Shown: positions 10,578-21,880, numbered from the stretch's first letter. The stretch is DNA of 64,000 bases from Orychophragmus violaceus (GCA_030180135.1 CM058231.1:50168235-50232234); one strand, 5' to 3'. Notes: generated by a model not told the origin, from the letters alone. Translations and numbers: made by a program.

Positions 10578-11498
10578 ATGTAATGACCCTCCCGAAGGAG
10601 TAGAACGGCCGAACGAGGGATACGACCGACCGAGAGGGAATGGACGAAGAACGGCCCGGAATTCAAAGTTCTCAGATGGACCTGAAACTTACAGCGTTAG
10701 CTAAAGAGGACATTTTAAAAACTTTGGCCGAAGCAGAATTAAAATTCGACGAGTGGAATTTGAGATGGTCGAAGTTGGATCAAGGATGGTCAAGCTGTGG
10801 TCGAACAGAGCTGTAAGCCGTAGAACAGAGTAGTTCCATCCACGGTTAGCTTGTTTTCTTTAAATCCCGACTTATTTAAATCCTTGTTTCGAGATCTAGC
10901 TTGGAGAATCTCGGGATTAAGGAACAGGCTGCGGAATGGGTGAGTCCCGGTAGCTAGGACTAACGGATTTGTATGCAAGTCATGTCTTAAAGATTGGAAT
11001 ACTCGAGGTATTCATCCTTAAGGATGTTTGTGTTGTTTATTTGCATACGGTTGAGATTTTAATCCGTTTGATCTGGTAATTGGCGCATGCATGTTTGGTA
11101 TGGTTTAGTTTGTTAATCTCTTTGATTATAGGTGATAGAATCATAAATAATTGTTGCAAGCATGGTTGTTTATTCTGATGCATGTTTCTGTTTGATTGTG
11201 TTGAGAATCATTGTGATTGTTGTGATAGCATGCATGATGTTGTGATAAGTACGAGTACGGATTGGGATCCACTCGGAAATGTTTGTTGTGGAAAAGAGGT
11301 GTTTTCCCGTAGGGGTGAGGATGTGGTAACTTCGTGAGATCTCTGATCCACGTAAGCCTCCCTTCAATTATTGAGATGGTTATAGTGGCTGCCGTGATCT
11401 TTGGATCCTTTGCATTACCCTACACCGTAATGTGATTGTTGAAGTACGTAGATGCATGTGTGGGTATCATGCAGTCTATGGTAATTGTGTTGTGTGTT

Positions 11499-11662
11499 GC
11501 ATGTGGCCGTGTGTGGTAACAAGGGACACCACATACTAGTTGATTGTTTATATGCATGTGGCCGTGTGTGGTAACAAGGGACACCACATACCAGTTGATT
11601 GTGTGTATTGTATGCGGACGTGGGTGGTAACAAGGACACCGCGGGCCGGTTGATTGTGTTGT
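11499..11662 (+). repeat. 55-bp tandem repeat, three units, in element B LTR
   Basis: Units start near 11499, 11554 and 11609 and share GTGGTAACAAGG and GACACC. The third unit is the most diverged. The repeat creates overlapping open frames on the minus strand with no domain. Confidence 0.85.
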
Positions 11663-11799
11663 TATAGGGCATGTGGATTTCTCTAGTGGTATAGGACGTG
11701 TGTGAGTCATACCTTATGGATTCTAGAACTTATGTGAGTGTTCTAGAGTTAGTGTATTCGGTTCTCCCATTGTGGCCGTTACCTGTGGTGAAGGTAACA

Positions 11800-11985
11800 A
11801 AGTACTCGGATGGTACTTGGGTAGCTCCCTTGGTCGAGTAGCTCGGACGGTACTTGGGTCGCTCCCTTGGCCGAGCGTTGAGTCGATACATAGGAGAAGA
11901 CTCAGACGGTACTTGGTTTGTTACCTTGGCCGAGTAGCTTGGACGGTACTTGGGTTGTTCCCTTGGCCGAGCATTTTGTGTCGAC
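11800..11985 (+). repeat. Degenerate GACGGTACTTGG repeat in element B LTR
   Basis: About five copies of a unit with CGGTACTTGG, then TCCCTTGG or ACCTTGG, then CGAG occur at 35-60 bp intervals. This is LTR-internal repetition. I see no coding content. Confidence 0.75.
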
Positions 11986-12306
11986 ATGTTGTGATACTTG
12001 GCTAAGATCCTTGGTGGTGATTAAGGCGCAAGTAGTCACGTAGGGGGGAGTTTCCGGTGAACTAGGAGGCCTTCGCATCTGTTGAGTTGAGATGAGTCTA
12101 GAGAGTCTATACGTCATTAGCATTCTGATAGAGATTGTGTTATGCATTGAGTTTCGGATTGAGACTGACGTGTGTGCATTCATGTTATTGCTTGTCTATG
12201 CCTGTGAGAAGTTTGTTGATTAATATGCACGTGCTTCGGCTATTGGGCCGGATTGGGGCCCTAATGCATGTTAGATGGTCGTGGACTCACTGGGTAACCC
12301 ATATGG

Positions 12307-12978
12307 TGAAGGATTGTTTAGTTGATCCTGATTCAATTCTTAGATTCATATCAACCTAAACATGCGGATCTAGGTTCTTCTCAGAATAGAAACAAATGAT
12401 GATCTCACCTTATACCTGTTTGCAGCGGAAATAGATGGTATGTCTGAGATCAGAGAAACACCGAGGGATGAATCCTCCAAAGGTTCACACACGCGATCAC
12501 AGGAAACAGCTGCTAGACCACAAGGAGCTCGGCGCAAAAGAGAGAGAGTTTTTGGCTGGAGTGTTAGGGTTCATCCTTTCTGAACTCGAGTTTTATCTAA
12601 TAAAACTTGTCCGGTTCCGTTTGGGCCATTTGGCCCAAACACCAATTAACTCGACGGTATTCGCGCACTGTGTCGACCGACACACCTTGTGTATCGATCG
12701 ACACACAGTGCCTAAACCGTTTTATTCTCTCTAAGTACAGTAAATGCCTAGCACTTTTACCGTACTTCTGCTAAACCGTTCCTACACATTTTCCTGTTAG
12801 CTAAGGCGTGTGACCCATATGGGATCATATAATAAAGGCAATAAGTCCAAAACTTATAGATCATGAGCGGACTCTAGCAAGCCATCATGACCCCCAGTAT
12901 TATATGACTTATGTCTGATCATTGACATACTCTTACTTTCTAGAGACAGTACCGAGATTACTGGACACAATTCCAACA
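12307..12978 (-). repeat. 3' LTR of copia-2
   Basis: This 672-bp LTR matches the right LTR except at 12803. The polypurine tract (minus AAGTGGGAGAT) abuts at 12979-12989. It has a paired TCGAYCGA box at 12673 and 12694. The middle (about 12420-12580) differs strongly from copia-1 although both ends match, so the two elements are LTR mosaics. Confidence 0.95.
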
Positions 12979-13829
12979 ATCTCCCACTTGTACTGGAATC
13001 TCTGTATTCATAATCCTTTTGTCACAATATCTCGATTAGTCATAAGGCAAGATTGGTGTCATCCTTATAAAGCCTAATCTTGTTCATCGGACTCTGATTC
13101 GATACTGACAATCCAAACGACTCGGGACAGTCCGTTTGAGCATGGCCATGCATTTTCCAGTATTCAAATCTCCGATTGGCTTAGAGATATTCACTCCATT
13201 TATATTGGAGGGACAAATTCCGTCTTGTTCCATCACTGTAAACTACTCATTTCATAATGTACCCAAACAAGGTCCTTATAACCATCGCAGAACGATAGCG
13301 TTAGACAATGATCAAAGTGCATCAGTCCATGTGCAGTCACATGCATGCGAACTCAGGTCTAAGGACTATACTCTATAGTCGTAGTAAGAATCTCTTATGA
13401 CACAGATATAAATATCCTGAAGAGTTCTTATAAGCGGGTCTTGTCCGGTCGTATGTTCCCAAACATACACCTATGTACTGACTTTGATGCCGCGCATCTA
13501 TGACACACTGAGACTTTGTCAAAAGTCACGTACCAATCCAGTCTCACACGGTTGTTGGTGTTCCAATTTCAACAACCTTCGACTAGGGACGGGATGATAT
13601 AAAACATCTATTAAATATAGGGTATCATGATCAAGCTAAATGACTTTGATGACTCAAGATCAAGTCATTTACTTCGATGACCTATAAAATGGTTCATATC
13701 ACTTTGGAACGATTATTTCATCACAGTTAAAATAATCTTGAAATAATAATTTCATTAAACATAAGAATGTTTTACAAGAACATATCAAATAACTAAATAA
13801 AAGCCCTCAAACTCCCACTCAAATTTAGA
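12979..13829 (-). other. Copia-2 3' noncoding region
   Basis: This 0.85-kb stretch lies between the polyprotein stop and the 3' LTR. Its LTR-proximal 0.78 kb is almost identical to the same part of copia-1 and copia-5. Similarity to copia-1 falls off sharply near 13757, before the coding region begins. Confidence 0.8.
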
Positions 13830-16800
13830 TTACATTTCTATGTCTCTAATGCCTACAGCTTCAGTCAGAAACTCGAGCTTAGGCCTTGGGAGTGGCTTTG
13901 TCAACGGATCAGCGACGTTATCATCTGTCTGAACTCGGCTGATCTTGACTTCCTTTCTATTAATGATGTCACGTATCAAGTGAAATCTTCTTAGAACATG
14001 CTTGGATTTCTGGTGTGATCTTGGTTCCTTTGCCTGAGCTATAGCACCATTGTTGTCACAAAACAGTGCCAGAGGCTCAGCCGCATCTGGTATCACACCT
14101 AGTTCAATGATGAACTTTCGTATCCAAACAGCTTCCTTCGCAGCTTCTGAGGCGGCGATATATTCAGCTTCTGTAGTGGAATCAGCAACGGTGTCTTGCT
14201 TGGAGCTTCTCCAACTGATTGCACCGCCATTCAGACAAAAGATGTAACCGGACTGTGACCGGAAATCATCTTGGTCTGTCTGGAAACTTGCGTCCGTGAA
14301 TCCACTGACTTTAAGCACATCACTTCCACCGTACACTAAGAACTTATCCTTAGTATGTCTTAGATACTTCAAGATATTCTTTACGGCAATCCAATGGTTT
14401 TCACCTGGATTTGACTGGTATCTACTCGTCATGCTCAATGCATAAGCAACATCAGGACGAGTACAGATCATGGCATACATGACAGATCCTATTGCAGATG
14501 CATAAGGAATATTCTTCATGCGCTCAAGCTCAGCAGCCGTCGTAGGGCTCTGCTTCTTGCTTAGCGTTGTGCCATGTACCATTGGCGTGAAGCCCTTCTT
14601 GGAATCCTTCATGCTGAATCTTTGTAGGACTTTGTCAATGTATGAATCTTGACACAAGCCTATCAGCCTTCTAGATCTATCCCGGTAGATCCTGATTCCA
14701 AGAACGTATGCGGCTTCACCCATGTCTTTCATGGAAAAACAACTTCCAAGCCAGTCCTTTACCGACTTTAGCATTGGAACGTCGTTTCCGAGAAGAAGTA
14801 TGTCATCGACATACAGAATAAGAAATACAATCTTGCTCCCACTAGATTTCTTATACACGCATTGTTCTTCTTCGTTTCTGATGAAGTCAAATTGCTTGAT
14901 CGCTTCATCAAAACGAAGATTCCAGCTCCTCGATGCTTGCTTCAATCCATAAATGGATTTATGAAGCTTGCATACTTTCCCAGCATTCTTTGGATCTATG
15001 TAACCGTCAGGTTGCGTCATATACACATCCTCTTCCAGAATACCATTCAGGAAGGCGGTTTTCACGTCCATCTGCCAAATTTCATAATCATGAAAAGCTG
15101 CAGTTGCTAGTAGAATCCGAATAGATTTCATCATAGCCACTGGTGAATAGGTTTCATCGTAATCCACACCGTGGACTTGTCTGAAACCTTTTGCCACCAA
15201 CCTGGCTTTATAAATCTGGACATTTCCATCCACGTCAATCTTCTTCTTGAAGATCCATTTGCACTCGATGGCTTTTACACCAGCGGGTAAGTCAACCAAC
15301 GAAAACACTTGGTTGACCGACATGGAGTCCATTTCGGAATCAGTGGCCTTGCGCCACTTGGAGGAATCTGGGCCCATCATGGCTTGATTGAAGTTCGATG
15401 GTTCATCACCATCAATGATCAAAAGATCATGACAGTCCGTCACGAGGAATCCTTGATATCTCTCGGGTTCGTGACGGATCCTCCCGGATCTTCGAACTTC
15501 AGGTACTACAGGTTCAGGCTCTACAATTTCTTGTATGTCCTCCTGCTGCTCTTCCTCATTAGGTTGAGCAGTATCCTGTTCATCTTGAATTTCTTCAAGC
15601 AGTACCTTACTCCCACTGTCTTTCTTAGAGAGAAACTCCCTCTCAAGAAAGTTACAATCCCGGGCAACAAAGATCTTGTTCTCGGAACGTAGATAGAAGT
15701 AATAAGCCTTGGTTTCCCGTGGATAACCAATGAAGTAGCATTTGTCAGATTTTGGTGTAAGCTTGTCTGAGATCAATCTCTTGACATAAGCTTCACAACC
15801 CCAAATTCTGAGATAAGACAGCACTGGAGCTTCTCCAGTCCATAATTCATATGGTGTCTTTGCTACTGCTTTCGATGGCGCTCTATTTAGAGTGAACACT
15901 GCTGTTAGCAGAGCATATCCCCAAAGGGATATTGGAAGGTCTGTGTGACTCATCATAGATCGAACCATATCCAATAAGGTTCTATTTCTCCTCTCAGACA
16001 CACCATTCCATTGAGGTGTTCCAGGAGGAGTGAGTTGGGATACGATCCCACACTCTCTCAGATGATCACTGAATTCTTGGCTTAAGTATTCTCCTCCTCG
16101 GTCGGACCGAAGAGCCTTAATGCTTTTGCCAAGTTGGTTCTGTACTTCATTTTGGAATTCTCTGAACTTCTCAAAAGATTCAGACTTATGTTTCATCAAA
16201 TAAACATATCCATACCTACTGAAATCATCAGTAAAGGTAATGAAGTACTGATAGTTTCCTCTTGCATTTGTGGACATTGGGCCACACACATCAGTGTGTA
16301 TCAGGCCCAATAAGTCACTGGCCCTCTCGTTAGGTTTATTAAAGGGGGCCCGTGTCATTTTGCCCATCATGCAGGATTCGCATTTCTCACATGACTCAAA
16401 GTCAAATGAGCCAAGAAGTCCATTCGAATGGAGCCTCTTGATGCGTTTCTCGCTGATGTGCCCTAAACGACAATGCCATAGAAACGTTCGGTTCTCCTCA
16501 TTAGGTTTGAACCGTTTGGTATTAATGTTATAAATTGGTGCGGATTGATCGAGTATGTAAAGCCCATTCATAAGAGGGGCAGAACCATAGAACAAATTGT
16601 TGCGATTGAAGGAACATAATTTATTCTTAACTGAAAAATCATAACCTTCCAAATCCAACAAAGAAATTGAAATAATATTTCTGCTTATAGCAGGTACAAA
16701 ATAACAATTATTGAGTTCTAAAATCAATCCCGAAGGTAAAGACAACAAGTAAGTGCCTACAGCTAGTGCTGGAACTTTCGCTCCATTCCCAACTCGTAGC

Positions 16801-17807
16801 TCCACTTGTCCTTGCTTCAGCCTTCTACTGTTGCTGAGTGCCTGCATATTAGTACAAATATGAGCCCCACAACCAGTATCCATAACCCATGAGGTATTAT
16901 CAGAAGTAGTTGTATTAACTTCTATAACAAAAATACCTGTTGAAGAAGTCTCATAAGTCTTCTTCTTCAATTCCTTTAGACCTTCCTGGAATTTCTTACA
17001 TTCTCTCCTCCAATGCCCTGGTTCTTTACAGAACCTGCATATGTCAGTCGGCCCAGCCTTGGACTTGGGCTTGGGCTTTGGCGTGTCCTTGTCCGCGACT
17101 TGGACAGCCTTGGCCTTTCCCTTATCCTTAGCAGAGGATTTCTTAAACCCCTTGCCCTTCTGCACCATAAGCACATTGGGGTCCTTGGCGGTTTTCCTCA
17201 AATTGGGCTCCGCAGTCTTGAGCATTCCGTGAAGCTCAGGCAATGTCTTACTCAAGCCATGCATGTTAAAGTTCAGAATGAACTGATCATAGCTTGCAGG
17301 TAATGACTGCAGAATGATGTCGCAGGCAAGTTCCTGGCTGATTGGGCAGTCGAGTTTCTGAAGATGATCGAGATAACCCATCATCTTCAAGACATGAGGA
17401 CTCACTGCCGCATTCGCAGCCAACTTGCAGTCCAAGAGGTTCTTAACAGTTTGAAACCTCTCAGTCCTAGCCTGCTCCTGAAAAAGCGATTTCAGGCTTG
17501 CCATTATCTCGATAGGTGACAATACACTCTCGAACTGTTTTTGCAGCTCAGGAGTCATTGTCACCAACATCAGGCAATAGGCATCATTTTCATCTGACGA
17601 ATGCTTTTCCCAAGCATTATGCAGAGTCCTGGCGGCATTGGCAGGAGGCCTCTCGGGGAGAGGATCACGAAGGACATAATCCTTCTTCTCCTGCTTGAGG
17701 ACTAGCCTCAAGTTCCTTGACCACGTCAGGAAGTTCGTTCCAGTCAGCTTCTCCTTTTCGAGAACAGATCGGATCGAGAATGTGTTTTGTGTGCTTGTAG
17801 TAGTCAT
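13830..17807 (-). CDS. gag-pol: Ty1/copia Gag-Pol polyprotein (intact)
   Basis: A 1325-aa polyprotein in copia order. Gag at about 1-250 (TGTNFLTWSRNLRLVL). CX2CX4HX4C zinc knuckle at residues 257-270. Aspartic protease with Asp-Thr-Gly at 310-312. Integrase zinc finger H445-H450-C476-C479 and catalytic D506, D569, E605 (35 residues between the last two). RT with D914 and Tyr-Val-Asp-Asp at 999-1002. RNase H with D1172, E1213, D1251. The protein would make virus-like particles, copy element RNA to cDNA and integrate it. Start at 17807 (MTTTSTQNTFS) is the first ATG of the frame and lies 2 nt after a TTTCAG acceptor-like site. I see no stop, frameshift or missing catalytic residue. Gag and pol share one frame, so the Gag excess most copia elements need must come from another mechanism. 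Confidence 0.97.
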   Translation of the reverse strand: MTTTSTQNTFSIRSVLEKEKLTGTNFLTWSRNLRLVLKQEKKDYVLRDPLPERPPANAARTLHNAWEKHSSDENDAYCLMLVTMTPELQKQFESVLSPIEIMASLKSLFQEQARTERFQTVKNLLDCKLAANAAVSPHVLKMMGYLDHLQKLDCPISQELACDIILQSLPASYDQFILNFNMHGLSKTLPELHGMLKTAEPNLRKTAKDPNVLMVQKGKGFKKSSAKDKGKAKAVQVADKDTPKPKPKSKAGPTDICRFCKEPGHWRRECKKFQEGLKELKKKTYETSSTGIFVIEVNTTTSDNTSWVMDTGCGAHICTNMQALSNSRRLKQGQVELRVGNGAKVPALAVGTYLLSLPSGLILELNNCYFVPAISRNIISISLLDLEGYDFSVKNKLCSFNRNNLFYGSAPLMNGLYILDQSAPIYNINTKRFKPNEENRTFLWHCRLGHISEKRIKRLHSNGLLGSFDFESCEKCESCMMGKMTRAPFNKPNERASDLLGLIHTDVCGPMSTNARGNYQYFITFTDDFSRYGYVYLMKHKSESFEKFREFQNEVQNQLGKSIKALRSDRGGEYLSQEFSDHLRECGIVSQLTPPGTPQWNGVSERRNRTLLDMVRSMMSHTDLPISLWGYALLTAVFTLNRAPSKAVAKTPYELWTGEAPVLSYLRIWGCEAYVKRLISDKLTPKSDKCYFIGYPRETKAYYFYLRSENKIFVARDCNFLEREFLSKKDSGSKVLLEEIQDEQDTAQPNEEEQQEDIQEIVEPEPVVPEVRRSGRIRHEPERYQGFLVTDCHDLLIIDGDEPSNFNQAMMGPDSSKWRKATDSEMDSMSVNQVFSLVDLPAGVKAIECKWIFKKKIDVDGNVQIYKARLVAKGFRQVHGVDYDETYSPVAMMKSIRILLATAAFHDYEIWQMDVKTAFLNGILEEDVYMTQPDGYIDPKNAGKVCKLHKSIYGLKQASRSWNLRFDEAIKQFDFIRNEEEQCVYKKSSGSKIVFLILYVDDILLLGNDVPMLKSVKDWLGSCFSMKDMGEAAYVLGIRIYRDRSRRLIGLCQDSYIDKVLQRFSMKDSKKGFTPMVHGTTLSKKQSPTTAAELERMKNIPYASAIGSVMYAMICTRPDVAYALSMTSRYQSNPGENHWIAVKNILKYLRHTKDKFLVYGGSDVLKVSGFTDASFQTDQDDFRSQSGYIFCLNGGAISWRSSKQDTVADSTTEAEYIAASEAAKEAVWIRKFIIELGVIPDAAEPLALFCDNNGAIAQAKEPRSHQKSKHVLRRFHLIRDIINRKEVKISRVQTDDNVADPLTKPLPRPKLEFLTEAVGIRDIEM

Positions 17808-19443
17808 AGCTGAAATATATAGATAAAAAGGTTATTAGTTAAAATGTTCAATATGATTAATCTCGTATTAAATTTAATATGATTAATCACGCATTATATT
17901 CAATAACATAAGTTACCCTCAATAGAATATAATGATTCCAAGATCCACATATAACTAAGATTAAAGTGGGCCACTGGCCGTCACCAAACCTTAGCTTATA
18001 TTGGTAAGCCCTATATCGGCTAATTATATCCGTGATATAACTCTTGGTTGTGAATCTGGGCCCGAGGCCCAATCCACTCTGATGTCTCAAGGCCCGGGAC
18101 TCCCGATGGCCCAGTCAAGAAAACCAGACTATACAGTCATGTAATCATTAATGTCTGGGACTCCCAATGACATTTATGAATCACAAACCGTCTTATCCAC
18201 GCAAAAGCAGACACCCTCACACTGTAAGGCCATGAATACAATTGAATGGGCTTCGACAGCTGACATAGAATGGACAAGACATCCAACGCTTGATATTATT
18301 TGAGGTTCGTAGGTTTATTTAAAAAATCATTCCCAAAATAGAAGATTACTATTTCGGGAAACTTTCCATTTTTGGAAACCTACTATTTTTGGAAACTTTC
18401 TAAAATTGGAAACTTTCTAAAAGCGGAAACTTTCTAACTTTAGAAATTTCTTAAAAATCCAAAACCCGCAAATCCAGAAACTTCTAATTTAAGAAACTTT
18501 CTAATTTCAAAATTTCGGAAAATTTAATTTAAAATCGACTTTATAATTTTATAAAATAAATTTTAAATTAATCTGAAGAAAGACTCAAATAATTGGCCCA
18601 ATTGTTTTAACTTCTTGGCCCGAGGCCCAAGAATTGGTCCATGTCCAAGACATGACCCAATTGTCCAATTAAATGACATAACCGGTCTGGTTCATTAAAA
18701 TTGGTCTAACCAAATTTTAATTACTACGATGACCACAATTGTCAACCGGTTATTTACTAAACCGGATTTTCTCAATTTATTTGGTCCAACCAAATCAAAT
18801 TAGAAAGTCCTGGTTTAGGCACTAAATCCAATAATTCTTTCGACATTGGATTTCTTGTCCCAGTTTAACCAGACTTAATAAAATTATTGAATCTGTTTAT
18901 TAAACCAGGACGAATTAATTTTAATCAAAATTAAAACCGAGCCTTAAACCAACCATGTCGATCGATGAACCAACCGTGTCGATCGATCCATCAACCACAT
19001 CGGTCGATGCTCTCAGCATCGATCCTGCATCGATCGTGCATCGATCCTGTATCGATCGATGCTCTCACGCATGCACTGAACCGAGTCAAAACCCTAACCG
19101 TGTCGATCGATGTGCACCAACCGCATCGGTCGATGCACCAATATCGAACCTGCATCGATCCTGCATCGATCGATGCTTTCACGCGTTAACAGGGTTAGCC
19201 GATAGACTGTATCGACCGATCCATGCGATCGTATCGATCGATCCATGCGATCGCAGTCGATACAGACCTCTTGAAATCGCATTCTACCAAATCATATAGC
19301 TTGGTTTCTGCAATTTTATGTGTGTTTAGGTTTCAATTCTTGTTTCTTAAGTGGTTTCTCTTATCAGTAGTTGATTCAAAACACTTTTAAACAGGAAAAA
19401 CAATCCTAAACTTGAATCTAAACAAGAAAAACCAGAACCAATG
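17808..19443 (-). other. Copia-2 5' leader
   Basis: The layout matches copia-1: TCGAYCGA array (18958-19264), GGAAACTTTC repeats (18350-18530), a 67-codon ORF (17887-18090) and stem arms at 17892-17901 and 17925-17934. The candidate leader intron is 17810-19565 on the minus strand (about 1756 nt), with CAG|GTATAAG donor in the 5' LTR and TTTCAG acceptor. Confidence 0.75.
18958..19264 (-). repeat. TCGAYCGA box array in copia-2 leader
   Basis: This is the counterpart of 7836-8152. It contains many TCGATCGA, TCGACCGA and TCGGTCGA octamers at mostly 21-23 bp spacing, starting at 18958. Confidence 0.85.
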
Positions 19444-19455
19444 GCTCTGACACCA
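19444..19455 (-). other. Primer-binding site of copia-2
   Basis: The minus strand reads TGGTGTCAGAGC one base after the 5' LTR. It matches initiator tRNA-Met with one mismatch (G for A at the fifth base). Confidence 0.92.
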
Positions 19456-19456
19456 C

Positions 19457-20128
19457 TGAAGGATTGTTTAGTTGATCCTGATTCAATTCTTAGATTCATA
19501 TCAACCTAAACATGCGGATCTAGGTTCTTCTCAGAATAGAAACAAATGATGATCTCACCTTATACCTGTTTGCAGCGGAAATAGATGGTATGTCTGAGAT
19601 CAGAGAAACACCGAGGGATGAATCCTCCAAAGGTTCACACACGCGATCACAGGAAACAGCTGCTAGACCACAAGGAGCTCGGCGCAAAAGAGAGAGAGTT
19701 TTTGGCTGGAGTGTTAGGGTTCATCCTTTCTGAACTCGAGTTTTATCTAATAAAACTTGTCCGGTTCCGTTTGGGCCATTTGGCCCAAACACCAATTAAC
19801 TCGACGGTATTCGCGCACTGTGTCGACCGACACACCTTGTGTATCGATCGACACACAGTGCCTAAACCGTTTTATTCTCTCTAAGTACAGTAAATGCCTA
19901 GCACTTTTACCGTACTTCTGCTAAACCGTTCCTACACATTTTCCTGTTAGCTTAGGCGTGTGACCCATATGGGATCATATAATAAAGGCAATAAGTCCAA
20001 AACTTATAGATCATGAGCGGACTCTAGCAAGCCATCATGACCCCCAGTATTATATGACTTATGTCTGATCATTGACATACTCTTACTTTCTAGAGACAGT
20101 ACCGAGATTACTGGACACAATTCCAACA
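19457..20128 (-). repeat. 5' LTR (promoter LTR) of copia-2
   Basis: This 672-bp LTR has the paired TCGAYCGA box at 19823 and 19844, the TGGGCC inverted repeat near 19768-19787, an A/T-rich TATA-like stretch near 19741-19756, the telo-box-like motif at 19713-19721 (sense strand AACCCTAAC), and a donor-like site at 19565/19566. The order on the minus strand fits U3, TATA, transcript start, then donor. Confidence 0.93.
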
Positions 20129-20559
20129 TATGGTTGCTCATTAAATGACTTTTGTCTTGCAGGAAACCATAGACGGGCTAGAGGGAAAGTTCAGACGTTA
20201 GGCCGCTAGCGTAGCTTCGGGTTGTGAGTGTGAAGAATGTGGAGTTTGTATTATGTAGGATTTTGACTCGTGCGCACACTAAACTATATTGTTTTAGGTA
20301 ACGATTTGTAATAGATCCTACATATTATTAATAAAAGCCGTTTTCTTAAACTCCACGGTTCGATGATATGAGTTTAGTCCGAACTAACAAAACTCGAGGT
20401 CGTAGTACGGGTTGTCAAGCCTTAGACTATGGCCGAGAGGTTGGTCGGATATCACGGATGGGCCGGCCTGACCTCGGGGAAGGCTGGAACGTTCGCGTTA
20501 TTCAACATTGTGACATCTCTGGCCGTCTATTGTCCGTAGAAGGGGTCGGGGGTGTTACA

Positions 20560-21457
20560 ATCAGGTTCCAAGCGACCTACTACAAAGTCTTCCCATTCGA
20601 GAGTGGAAATGGGACCACATGACGATGTACTTTGTAACCCGGTTGCCAGAAACCAAAATGAAGAGGGACACGATCTGGATAGTGGTGGACAGGTTGACCA
20701 AGTCCACACACTTCCTGGCCATCAAGAGGACAATTGGAGTTGGCCACCTTCGCGACCAGAGATTGGGAGTGGTTGAACCGCGAGGAGACGGCCCGTTACA
20801 AGTCCTGGAGAAGATCAACGACAACGCCTACAAACTAGAGCATCCAGGTGAGATGAACATTTTATCGAGCTTTAGTGTTTCTGATTTATCTCTTTTTTTT
20901 GTGAAGGTGATGCGGTTCTGAAGACAGAACCTTCTCATAAGGGTGGGAATGGCGAGGACATCAGTTACACTGAACCAGACCAGACCGATCCAGCCACCCC
21001 GGCAAACCATTTCCGACCATTTGTGAGCGCGTCCCGGACCCGAGGTGGAAAAAAGAGATTCATAGAGAAATTAAACCGAGCTGTGGAGCATCTGATCACC
21101 AGGAGTAGCATAAACGACGTCAAGGAGTACTTGGACCATTTGGATCATGATCACCCCGTTCTGAACCAGCTAGCCTGGCGGATGTCCGAGACGACAGATT
21201 CCGACTACGACCATCCGTTCACACTAGGATCGTTCGTCTGGCCATTACTTAGGATCGACGACGCAGAAGCGGTCACCATATCAGCCGTTGATCCTTATCC
21301 TGTCTCGTCTCTGTGGAGCAAAGGTTATACTCTTTTTCCCTTGCATGATTTTATCCCACTGGGTTTTTCTTGTAAGGTTTTTAACGAGGTAACGCGAGGC
21401 CCATTTCATCAGACTGAATGCACGTCCCAAGAAGCCAAGACCCTTCCACACGGCTAA
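20560..21457 (+). pseudogene. Gypsy integrase fragment fused by deletion to polyprotein tail (copy 1)
   Basis: Around 20600-20740 the plus frame encodes an integrase-core start typical of plant gypsy elements (DTIWIVVDRLTKSTHFLAIK). It then jumps to the polyprotein C-terminus (GPLQVLEKINDNAYKLEHPG, near 20790-20850), so most of the integrase core is deleted. The frame breaks after 20921, and a 144-codon frame (21023-21457) continues the variable acidic/basic tail that follows integrase in Arabidopsis-type gypsy elements. It lies immediately right of the element B LTR. Whether it belongs to the sequence B inserted into is not determinable. It is non-functional. Confidence 0.65.
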
Positions 21458-21880
21458 GGGGATTTTACTTGTCTTTGTTTTTCTGTTTTATTTCTTTTAA
21501 GGCCTTAAGGCCCAATCCATCTTATTTTTCCATAGGTTTTTCGAAAACTAGACTATTATTAGCCAAACTCTTAGTAATTTTTCAGTCATGTTTTATGCAA
21601 GGAATAGACCTATTGGTTTTTTGGGGTCGTGAGTTGTCTTATTAAGGATTCCCCTTGCAGATCAAGACCAAATCAGTTCCTGTTCCAGCTTCTCATCGAA
21701 TCCATCTTCTAGCATCAGCAGAGAGTAACATAAGTCCAATTGCCCGTGCTCCACCTATTTATCCGTTCGTGGTACCAAGGAGAGCGACCTCAGTCCAGCC
21801 TTGGAGTCTCTGTCAGATCGGTTCAGTGTGAGATTCCCCCGAAGCTTACATAAATAGGCATCTCGGTCAAAGTCCCTTAA
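21458..21880 (+). other. 3' noncoding region after gypsy tail, copy 1
   Basis: No coding content is seen. The segment is similar to 25200-25560 (shared CAGTGTGAG, CAATCCAGCC-like and TCCCC-GAAGC blocks), so the homology of the two gypsy tails extends past the protein into 3' noncoding sequence. Confidence 0.5.

Larger units (their letters stand above)
12307..20128 (-). mobile_element. Copia-2: complete, apparently autonomous Ty1/copia element
   Basis: Two 672-bp LTRs (12307-12978 and 19457-20128) flank the internal region, with a perfect TSD TATGG at 12302-12306 and 20129-20133. By eye the LTRs differ at a single base (A at 12803, T at 19953), so insertion is very recent. All cis parts are present: PBS, long leader, one open gag-pol frame of 1325 codons, 3' noncoding region, PPT. 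It is the only element in the window able to supply protease, integrase, RT and RNase H. It sits in the LTR of element B. The copia sub-lineage (Tork-like or other) cannot be settled by eye. Confidence 0.96.
10378..20559 (+). mobile_element. Ty3/gypsy element B: 3' end and 3' LTR, split by copia-2
   Basis: The 3' internal end contains the frame FRGRIILRGGECN and the polypurine tract AAGAGGGGGAGA, a signature I associate with plant chromovirus-type gypsy elements. The LTR begins TGTAATGACCC at 10579 and ends GGGTGTTACA at 20559. Removing copia-2 and one TSD leaves about 2154 bp. No PBS follows 20559, so this is the 3' LTR of a plus-strand element. Element A appears to abut at 10377/10378, presumably as an insertion into B, so only about 200 bp of B internal sequence is visible. 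Confidence 0.65.
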
